12,828 bases of DNA from Verrucomicrobiales bacterium (GTDB lineage: Bacteria; Verrucomicrobiota; Verrucomicrobiia; Limisphaerales; JAFMIX01), in NCBI GenBank assembly GCA_017853785.1, contig JAFMIX010000040.1, positions 1-12,828 on the forward strand. Reading direction: 5' to 3'. Every line of letters starts with the position of its first letter. The stretch's first letter is position 1. The translations under genes were made by a program, and so were the position numbers. The notes below the pieces were generated by a model. That model was not told the origin of the DNA, searched no databases, and was given only the letters and a program-made list of their open reading frames with translations. This document shows, piece after piece, positions 1 to 6,238 of the stretch.

Positions 1-360
1 CGAATAATACATATCCGCGTTGTTGGCCCAGACGATGAAGAGTGCGTTGGTGGCACCGGGCGGGGTGATGAAATTGTTGACGTTGGTGACCAGTTCGAAG
101 CTATCGTGGCCAAAATAGGAAATGTTCTTGTTGGAATCGTAGCTCAACCCCTGCCGCTGCGCCAAAACCTCCACCCAAACCCGGCCGTTGCAATAGCGCT
201 GGCCGAAATAGTTCGTGGAAAAAGGAAAGCTCTGGACATTGTCCGTCGTGGTGCAAACCCCATCCCCAAAGACATAAAGGGAACTGAACGCCGCGGCGGC
301 CGAATGGACGCCCCCGCCAAGCCACACCAACAACCAAGTTAGCGAAGCAAATCGAATCAC
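1..360 (-). CDS. Secreted SGNH/GDSL-like hydrolase family protein, 3' part missing
   Basis: The first 120 codons are present and the gene continues past the left edge. The N-terminus MIRFASLTWLLVWLGGGVHS followed by AAAA reads as a Sec signal peptide (about residues 1-23), so the product is exported. Residues 28-41 (SLYVFGDGVCTTTDN) match block I of the GDSL esterase/lipase family. Residues 51-67 (YFGQRYCNGRVWVEVLA) match the family's usual yfGgRfSNGpvW segment, and FIVWANNADM near the end resembles block III (GxND). The usual nucleophilic serine of FGDS is a glycine here (G34), so classic esterase activity is doubtful. Cys36 and Cys57 could pair in the periplasm. The start is GTG at 360; an in-frame TAA lies only a few codons upstream and no ATG is available. 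The family call is good; substrate and activity are unknown. Confidence 0.75.
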   Translation of the reverse strand, partial: MIRFASLTWLLVWLGGGVHSAAAAFSSLYVFGDGVCTTTDNVQSFPFSTNYFGQRYCNGRVWVEVLAQRQGLSYDSNKNISYFGHDSFELVTNVNNFITPPGATNALFIVWANNADMYYS

Positions 361-575
361 CGCGTGAGATTATGGCGCGTCAAAATAATGTAAAGTGGAG
401 AGTCGGCGCGACCACTGTCGCCGGCCTCCGGGAAGGGAAAATCGGCTGAAAACGGCCAAATCAACTGCGCAGAACGGCCGCTGAGTATTTTGCTGGCTGG
501 GCAGCCGGCGGCAGGTAAGCTACTGCCCACAGCGTCCCGATGGGAATAACATCATTGATTTCAGACCCCCGCACC
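361..575. promoter_or_regulatory. Divergent intergenic region, GDSL-like gene / FadL gene
   Basis: These 215 nt separate two divergently transcribed exported-protein genes and should hold both promoters. The part near the minus-strand gene is AT-richer (TTTACATTATTTTGACG on the minus strand). A small inverted repeat, GGCAG/CTGCC with an 8-nt loop, lies near 511-530. No consensus plus-strand sigma70 or sigma54 promoter and no ribosome binding site before 576 was recognised. Confidence 0.35.
369..374 (-). promoter_or_regulatory. Possible -10 box (CATAAT) of the GDSL-like gene
   Basis: On the minus strand CATAAT lies 8 nt upstream of the GTG start at 360. A TTTACA is found 14 nt further upstream, which is shorter than the usual -35 spacing. 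If this -10 is used, transcription would begin at or next to the GTG and give a leaderless mRNA. This is a weak motif-only call. Confidence 0.25.
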
Positions 576-1850
576 ATGACCGGCCGGATCGTCATCCTGC
601 TGGCGACGCTCGCCGCCGGGCTGGTTCCGGTGGCGCGGGTTTCCGCCAACGGCTTCCGGCTGGCGGATCAGGACGGCTTGGCCACCGCCCGGGGCGAGGC
701 GTTCGTGGCCACCGCCGACAACGCGGCGGCGGTCTACTACAACCCCGCCGGCATCACCCAACTCACCAACAGCACCATCCGCAGCGGCCTCTACGCCATC
801 CGGCTCGACCCCAGCTATCGCCGGCTCAACGGCGGCGAGACCCACGGCATCGAAAAAAACTACGCCGCCGCCCCAAACTTCTTTGCCACCCACACGCTGG
901 AAAAACTGCCGGTGAGTTTCGGCGTGGGGATCTACGCGCCGTATGGCGGCAGCATCCGCTGGCCGCAGACCACCGGCTTCGAAACCGTGGCCACCTACGG
1001 CTCGCTGACGTATCTGCGGCTCAGCCCCGTGATGGCCGTCCGCCTCACCCCCACCCTCTCCTTCGCGGCGGGTGCGATGGTGGATTACGCGCGCATCAAT
1101 CTGCAACAGGACCTGCTGCCGTATCCCTCGCGCTTCGCCAACTTCTTCAAATTTTCCGGCGACGGGTGGAGCGCCGGATATACCCTCGGCCTCCGCTGGC
1201 AACCCCACGAAAAAATTGCGTTCGGCGCGACGCTGCGCAGCGCGACGAGCGTCACCTTTGAAGGCGAAACCGACTTTGAGCTGCAGCCCATCCGCGGCGT
1301 CTCCTCGCCCGTGCAACGCGACGCGAAGGCGACCTTTGATTTTCCCCTGACCGCCGGGTTCGGCGTCTCCTACCGCCCGACGCCCAAATGGAATTTTGAA
1401 TTCAACGCCGATTACACCGACTGGAGCAGCTTCGACACGGTCAACATCGAGATGACCACCCCGCCGCCGCCGCGCACGCCGTTCCGGGCGATCACGCCGG
1501 TGACGCTCAACTGGCAGGCGAGTTGGATGTATTCCTTCGGCGTGACGCGCTATTTCGACAATGGCTGGCACGTCAGCGCCGGCTATCTGTTCAACGAGAA
1601 TTCCGTGCCGGACGATTATTACACCCCGCTGGCCGCCGATCTGGACCGGCATTGCTTCAGCCTCGGCGCCGGCTTCAAAGCCCGCCGCTACAATTTCGAT
1701 GTGGCTTACCAGTTCGGCTACGGCCCGGCCCGCACCGTCACCGGCAGCACGCCGTCCTCCACCCCGGCGCAGTTCGCCGGGCAATCTGCCGACGGCGTCT
1801 ATGACTTTATCAGCCACGCCGTGATGTTGACGTGGGGGCTGAATTTTTAA
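576..1850 (+). CDS. FadL/OmpP1-type outer-membrane long-chain fatty acid transporter
   Basis: The product is a 424-residue outer-membrane beta-barrel of the FadL/TodX/OmpP1 family, whose members take up long-chain fatty acids and other hydrophobic molecules. The ATG at 576 gives a clean signal peptide (MTGRIVILLATLAAGLVPVA, likely cleaved after VSA at residue 24). An in-frame ATG at 540 would only add 12 residues before it. After cleavage, NGFRLADQDG and the segment NAAAVYYNPAGITQL (about residues 49-63) match the FadL N-terminal hatch region with its conserved NPAG. Alternating strand-like segments follow (for example the run with WNFEFNADYTDWSSFDTV), and the protein ends in HAVMLTWGLNF, with the terminal aromatic expected for outer-membrane insertion. 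It is the first gene of the plus-strand run, 52 nt ahead of the PhcB-like gene. Its substrate cannot be read from sequence; context suggests a hydrophobic signal. Confidence 0.88.
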   Translation: MTGRIVILLATLAAGLVPVARVSANGFRLADQDGLATARGEAFVATADNAAAVYYNPAGITQLTNSTIRSGLYAIRLDPSYRRLNGGETHGIEKNYAAAPNFFATHTLEKLPVSFGVGIYAPYGGSIRWPQTTGFETVATYGSLTYLRLSPVMAVRLTPTLSFAAGAMVDYARINLQQDLLPYPSRFANFFKFSGDGWSAGYTLGLRWQPHEKIAFGATLRSATSVTFEGETDFELQPIRGVSSPVQRDAKATFDFPLTAGFGVSYRPTPKWNFEFNADYTDWSSFDTVNIEMTTPPPPRTPFRAITPVTLNWQASWMYSFGVTRYFDNGWHVSAGYLFNENSVPDDYYTPLAADLDRHCFSLGAGFKARRYNFDVAYQFGYGPARTVTGSTPSSTPAQFAGQSADGVYDFISHAVMLTWGLNF

Positions 1851-1902
1851 GCGTCACAATCGCGTTGTTTTGGCGGAACAGATATTTCATTCTCAACGCA
1901 GC

Positions 1903-3399
1903 ATGACTTTTGTGGACAAAAGCACTGGCCAGACCGCGGGCAATCCCCCCCGCCGGCCGGCCGCGGCGCCGGCATCCCCACAATCAACGCCGCCGGCGCC
2001 GGCCGTGGCGGAGACGGAGGTGACGTTTCAGGCCACCGCCGGCCAACCACAACGCGGCGTGCCGCTGCACTTCAACCGCCACACCGTCGTTTGGGAACAT
2101 TACCATCCGGCAGGCGCGCCCCGGCTTTCCGCGAACCTGGAAAATTTCAAGATCATCTTCCAGCGGCGCCCCATTTATGCCGGACGCGCGGTCGTCAGCA
2201 ACGTCCTTGATGCCGGCGCCAAAATCATCTGCCACGCCACGCTGGAAGAAACCGGCTGGGCCGGGCCCGGCTTCGCCGCCGCGCCAACGCCCGGGCAACT
2301 GCCCCAGGAATTCCAGCGCTTCCTCGCCGGTTGGCAACAGCAGGCCAAGCTGTCCCCGGAATTTAAAGTTGTGGTGGCCGACATGGAAAGTTTTCTCGCT
2401 GCCCTGCGCCTCTGGCTGGGCCAGGTGGAATCCGGGCTCCGCACCGCGCCCGGCTTGACCGGCGCAGCGGAACTCGGCGCGGAATTGGACCCGCTCGTCC
2501 TGCCGCTGCTGACGGAATTGTTTGAAAAATTTGAGACCGCGCTGCACGCCATCGAGCCGGAGCTGTGGCCGGCCCACCAGACTTTCGCCCGGCGGCAACT
2601 GCATCCGCTGCTGCTGGCCGCACCCTTTCTGCACCGCTGCTTCACCAAGCCGCTCGGCTACGCGGGCGATTACGAAATGGTGAACATGATGTTGCGCCAG
2701 CCGCGCGAGGGCGCCACGCTCTACGCGAAGATCATCAACCACTGGTTTCTGCAACAGCCGCCGGCGGAGGCGCACCGCAACCGCATCCGGCATCTCGGCC
2801 GCTGCTTCCAGGAAACCATCGCCCGCGCCGCCAGCGCCAAGCGGACGGCGCGCATCTGGAGCATCGGCTGCGGCCCCGCGCACGAGGTGCAGCAATTGGT
2901 GGAGCAAAGCCCTCTCGCCGACCACGCGCACTTCACGCTGCTGGATTTCAACGAGGAAACCTTGGCCCATTGCCGGACCGTCCTCGCCCGGGCCGCCGCC
3001 CGGCACCGGCGCCGCACCCGGTTCGAGTATGTAAAAAAATCCGTGCACCAGCTCTTCAAGGAATCCAGCCAGACCCCCGATACGATGGCGGCCCCATATG
3101 ATTTCGTTTATTGCGCCGGGCTGTTCGATTATCTGAGCCGGCCGGTCTGCCAACAGTTGATGGATCTGTTTTACGCCGCGCTGGCGCCGGGCGGCCGCCT
3201 GCTGGTAACCAACGTGGATGCGGGCAATCCCCGCCGCATCACCATGGACCAAATCATGGAGTGGCATCTGTTTTACCGGCGGCAAGCAGACCTGACGGCC
3301 CTGAAGCCGGCGGCGGCGGCGGCCGACAACTGCACCGTTAAATCCGACGCGACCGGGGTGAATCTGTTTTTCACCACGTACAAGCCCGAACGTGAATAA
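1903..3399 (+). CDS. PhcB-like SAM-dependent methyltransferase (3-hydroxy fatty acid methyl ester synthase family)
   Basis: This is a 498-residue class I SAM methyltransferase with an extra N-terminal domain. The SAM fold is clear: motif I RIWSIGCGPAHE (317-328), an acidic end of strand 2 in LLDFNEET (D348), and YDFVYCAGLFDYLSR (399-413) before LAPGGRLLVTNV. The segment GYAGDYEMVNMM (252-263) is, from memory, typical of the family annotated as 3-hydroxypalmitic acid methyl ester biosynthesis (PhcB of Ralstonia), which methylates the carboxyl group of a 3-hydroxy fatty acid to make a quorum signal. Residues 1-39 are Pro/Ala-rich; 40-120 look like a PilZ-type barrel (GRAVVSNVLDAG) but lack the RxxxR c-di-GMP motif. 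The downstream PhcS-like kinase and PhcR-like receiver support the assignment. The start is uncertain: a TTG at 1870 would add 11 residues, and neither start has a ribosome binding site. The exact substrate is inferred. Confidence 0.8.
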   Translation: MTFVDKSTGQTAGNPPRRPAAAPASPQSTPPAPAVAETEVTFQATAGQPQRGVPLHFNRHTVVWEHYHPAGAPRLSANLENFKIIFQRRPIYAGRAVVSNVLDAGAKIICHATLEETGWAGPGFAAAPTPGQLPQEFQRFLAGWQQQAKLSPEFKVVVADMESFLAALRLWLGQVESGLRTAPGLTGAAELGAELDPLVLPLLTELFEKFETALHAIEPELWPAHQTFARRQLHPLLLAAPFLHRCFTKPLGYAGDYEMVNMMLRQPREGATLYAKIINHWFLQQPPAEAHRNRIRHLGRCFQETIARAASAKRTARIWSIGCGPAHEVQQLVEQSPLADHAHFTLLDFNEETLAHCRTVLARAAARHRRRTRFEYVKKSVHQLFKESSQTPDTMAAPYDFVYCAGLFDYLSRPVCQQLMDLFYAALAPGGRLLVTNVDAGNPRRITMDQIMEWHLFYRRQADLTALKPAAAAADNCTVKSDATGVNLFFTTYKPERE

Positions 3400-4771
3400 A
3401 ATCTTTTCCCAGCCCGCGCCCGAGATGCTGGCCGCCTTCGCCACGGACCAGGCGGAGCAGCGTCTGGCCAACACCAAGGTCGGCTGCGCGCTGGTGGTCA
3501 CGCTCATGCCGCTGGGCAGCACGGCGGATTATTTTGTCTATCCCGACAAGCTGGCGCCGTTCTTCTGGCTGCGCCTGGCGTGCTCCGCCATCGCCGGGAT
3601 CATCTGGGGGTTGCTCTACACGGCGCAGGGGCGGAAACTGAGCCGCGGGCTGGGCGTGATCTTGCCCGTGCTGCCGGTGGTGTTTCTGGCGGTGATGATT
3701 TTGCTCACGGACGGATTCGCTTCGCCTTATTACGCCGCGCTGAACCTAGTGCTGCTCGCGGTCGGCGCGGTGCTGCACTGGACGATGCGCGAAAGCATCG
3801 TGGCCGTGCTGCTCGTGCTGGGCCTCTACGTCGGCGCGGGTGTCTGGTGCGGCAATTATCCCGGCTCGGACGTGATGTTCGCCAACTTCTACTTCATCGC
3901 ACTCATGGACATCATCGTGGTGGTGGGAACGTATTTCCAGGAACAGGCGCGGTTCCGGGAATTCGCCCTGCGGTTTGAGTTGGATAAAAACAAGCAAGCT
4001 TTGGAAGCACAGAACGCCGCGCTCGAAACCGCCAACCGCCAGATCAAGGAAGCCGAATCGCAATTGGTGCAGGCGGAGAAACTCGCGTCGCTCGGTCGCA
4101 TGAGCGCGGGCATCATCCACGAGATCAACAACCCGCTCAATTTCGTCAAGACCGGCCTCTACACCCTGCGCAACAAAGGCAAACACCTCGCGCCCGAACA
4201 GCAGGCCGACTACGCCGAGGTCGTCAAGGACGTGGAGGATGGCTTCAACCGCGTGATGAACATCGTCTCCAGCCTGCGCGGCTTCACCCACCACGACGAC
4301 GAGAGCCGGGAGGAATTTCTCATCTCCGACCTGGTGGATGCCTCGCTGCGCTTCGTCAGCCATGAGTGGAGCGTCACGATCCGGCTCAAAAAAAACCTGC
4401 TGGCCGGCCAGCTGCTTCACGCGAACAAGAACAAGTTGATCCAAGTCTGCCTCAACCTCATCGAAAACTCCCTCGACGCGCTGAAGACCAAAACCTTCCC
4501 CGCCGGCGAAGCTCCGACCATCACCATTTCCAGCCGCGTCGAAAACGGATACAACGTCCTGAGTTTTCACGACAACGGCACCGGGATTGCCCCCGAGCAT
4601 CTGGGCAAGATCTTCGACCCCTTCTTCACCACCAAGGACGTGGGCGCCGGCATGGGCATGGGCCTGAGCATCAGCCACCGAATCGTGGAATCTTACGGCG
4701 GGCGCATCCGGGTGCAGAGTGAGCCGGGTCGGTTCTGCGAATTTACGCTGGAGTTTCCGGTCCAAGGCTGA
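3392..4771 (+). CDS. PhcS-like six-TM sensor histidine kinase
   Basis: This 459-residue membrane histidine kinase has six hydrophobic segments (about 28-46, 57-78, 87-106, 114-130, 134-152, 163-182) with almost no periplasmic domain, so it probably senses a membrane-soluble or lipid ligand. A coiled coil (about 198-232) leads to the H-box AGIIHEINNPLNF with phospho-acceptor His243. The ATPase domain is complete: N-box NLIENSLDAL (N355, N359), G1 box DNGTG (394-398), FDPFFTT, and G2 box GMGMGLS (420-426). PhcS of Ralstonia, which perceives 3-hydroxy fatty acid methyl esters, has the same multi-TM plus kinase layout and the same place between methyltransferase and receiver genes. The GTG start overlaps the end of the methyltransferase gene by 8 nt, which implies translational coupling; an ATG at 3425 is an alternative. 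The kinase call is certain; the ligand is inferred from neighbours. Confidence 0.85.
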   Translation: MNKIFSQPAPEMLAAFATDQAEQRLANTKVGCALVVTLMPLGSTADYFVYPDKLAPFFWLRLACSAIAGIIWGLLYTAQGRKLSRGLGVILPVLPVVFLAVMILLTDGFASPYYAALNLVLLAVGAVLHWTMRESIVAVLLVLGLYVGAGVWCGNYPGSDVMFANFYFIALMDIIVVVGTYFQEQARFREFALRFELDKNKQALEAQNAALETANRQIKEAESQLVQAEKLASLGRMSAGIIHEINNPLNFVKTGLYTLRNKGKHLAPEQQADYAEVVKDVEDGFNRVMNIVSSLRGFTHHDDESREEFLISDLVDASLRFVSHEWSVTIRLKKNLLAGQLLHANKNKLIQVCLNLIENSLDALKTKTFPAGEAPTITISSRVENGYNVLSFHDNGTGIAPEHLGKIFDPFFTTKDVGAGMGMGLSISHRIVESYGGRIRVQSEPGRFCEFTLEFPVQG

Positions 4772-4794
4772 CATTAAACAGGCGCGCCGAGGCT

Positions 4795-6039
4795 ATGGAC
4801 AATTCTTACGACTACAAAAAATTCGCCGTTCTCTATGTGGATGACGAGGCCCAGTCGTTGAAGATGTTTGCGCGGGCATTCAGCGACCAGTTCCGCATCC
4901 TCACCGCGGGCACTGCGGCGGAAGGCTTGAAATTGCTGGAGCAACACCGCGACGACATCGGCCTCCTGATGACTGACCAGCGGATGCCCGGCGAAAAAGG
5001 CGTGTGGCTGCTCGAGCGCGCCCGCCAACTCCGCCCCAACATCATCCGCATCCTCGCCACCGCCTATTCGGACATGGACGCCGCCATCGCCGCCGTCAAC
5101 ACCGGCGCGATCTACAAATACGTCACCAAACCTTGGGACCCCCCGCAATTGGAGCACACCCTCAAGCGCGGCCTGGAATTTTTCATGGTGCACGCCGAGC
5201 GCGATCAGTTGCTCAAACAAAAGATGTCCGTGCTCCACAACATGATGATCGCCGACCGCATCGTGAGCCTCGGGCTGCTCGCGCAGGGCTTGAGCCACCA
5301 CATGCGCAATTCGCTCCAGGCCGTCAAAACCTTCCTCGACCTCGCGCCCGTGAAACTGCAGGAGGAGAAGCAGAACCCCGATGAGATTCGCAACCCGGAT
5401 TTCTGGAAAGAGTATTACCTGAATGTCCAGGTGCAGATCGAAAAGATCAACCACATGCTCAAGGACCTCTGGGCGGCCTCCGAAAAAACCTCGGTGGAGT
5501 TCCGGGACGAGATTCAACTGCGCGCCGCCGTCGCCGCTGCGGTCATGACCACCGCGCCCCTGCTGGCCGAGAAAAAAATCACCGTCGAAAACCTCATCCC
5601 CGACTCCCTCCCCGCGCTGCTTGCGGATCGGCCCAAGTTTGAACGGCTGCTGGAATTGCTGCTGAAGGACGAGGCGGTCAGCCTCCCTGCCGGCGCCAAA
5701 GTCACCCTCTCCGCCAGCGCCACTGGGGACCGCATCACGCTTCAGGTGCGCGACAACGGCCCCGGGCTGCCGCAGGAAGCGTTGCGGCTCGTGTTCGACC
5801 CCTTCGTGTTGCGCAGCGATACCCCGATGGAATACGGCATCAACCTCATGGCCTGCTATTTCATCGTGCACCATCACGGCGGCAAGATCACCGCCACCAG
5901 CGAGCCGGGTCAGGGCGCGACCTTTACCATCTCCCTGCCGTTGAACCCGCACCACCCCGCCGCCGCCGAGGACCCCGACCTGTTCAAAAAAGTCCTCCTC
6001 AACGAAGCGGTCTGGGAAAAATTGATATCGTCGGAATAA
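4795..6039 (+). CDS. PhcR-like response regulator with a C-terminal, degenerate histidine-kinase domain
   Basis: The 414-residue protein starts with a full receiver domain (10-125): acidic pair D16/D17, phospho-acceptor D61 in TDQRMPG, T89 and K112 (TKPW). Instead of a DNA-binding output it carries a kinase-like region. GLSHHMRNSLQAVKTFLDLA (165-184) aligns with an H-box, with H168 in the acceptor place but the usual Glu and Pro replaced by H169 and S173. In the ATPase part the G1 box DNGPG (320-324) is intact. The N-box Asn is missing (ELLLKDEA, 287-294), and G2 keeps one glycine (EYGINLM, 346-352). ATP hydrolysis may therefore be weak or absent. PhcR of Ralstonia has this unusual receiver-then-kinase order and follows phcS in the same way. 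It lies 23 nt after the PhcS-like gene, so it is the likely phosphorelay partner of His243. It could act as phosphatase, scaffold or relay. Confidence 0.82.
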   Translation: MDNSYDYKKFAVLYVDDEAQSLKMFARAFSDQFRILTAGTAAEGLKLLEQHRDDIGLLMTDQRMPGEKGVWLLERARQLRPNIIRILATAYSDMDAAIAAVNTGAIYKYVTKPWDPPQLEHTLKRGLEFFMVHAERDQLLKQKMSVLHNMMIADRIVSLGLLAQGLSHHMRNSLQAVKTFLDLAPVKLQEEKQNPDEIRNPDFWKEYYLNVQVQIEKINHMLKDLWAASEKTSVEFRDEIQLRAAVAAAVMTTAPLLAEKKITVENLIPDSLPALLADRPKFERLLELLLKDEAVSLPAGAKVTLSASATGDRITLQVRDNGPGLPQEALRLVFDPFVLRSDTPMEYGINLMACYFIVHHHGGKITATSEPGQGATFTISLPLNPHHPAAAEDPDLFKKVLLNEAVWEKLISSE

Positions 6040-6142
6040 CTTCCACCACCGCCCCCGCCCGGGTTTTCCCCGAGAGCGAAACAGGACTCGCCGCCGGGTG
6101 TTTTTCATCCCGGAGCAGACCCGGAATTCATAAGATAAAAAG

Positions 6143-6173
6143 TTGACCCGAATCCTCCACTCTGGCTTATCCT
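6143..6173 (+). promoter_or_regulatory. Possible sigma70-type promoter before the soluble kinase gene
   Basis: TTGACC (6143-6148) matches five of six bases of the -35 consensus. TATCCT (6168-6173) matches four of six of the -10 consensus, but the spacer is 19 nt, longer than ideal. If real, the kinase gene has its own promoter and the TTG at 6143 is part of a -35 box, not a start codon, which supports the start at 6239. Motif evidence only. Confidence 0.25.
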
Positions 6174-6238
6174 CTGCAAGAAGCGTTTACGTTCCGGCAG
6201 CCGGTGGCAGGGCGCGCCACTCCGGAAAACATTCAGCC

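Noticed and set aside
540..575. ATG at 540 as start of the FadL-type gene
   Set aside because: It puts 12 extra residues before an otherwise normal signal peptide that begins at the ATG at 576.
561..1817. Long minus-strand open frame opposite the FadL-type gene
   Set aside because: High-GC shadow frame, rich in Gly/Arg/Ala, with no recognisable domain. The plus strand encodes a clear barrel protein.
1984..3522. 512-residue minus-strand open frame opposite the methyltransferase
   Set aside because: Shadow of the PhcB-like gene; its composition is typical of antisense GC-rich frames.
6094..6113. Hairpin CCGGG/CCCGG after the PhcR-like gene as a terminator
   Set aside because: Only a 5-bp stem with a large loop and no T-run after it.
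6143..6238. TTG at 6143 as start of the soluble kinase
   Set aside because: It adds 32 residues without domain character, and its TTGACC fits a -35 box. The TTG at 6239 opens directly into the receiver fold. Not excluded.
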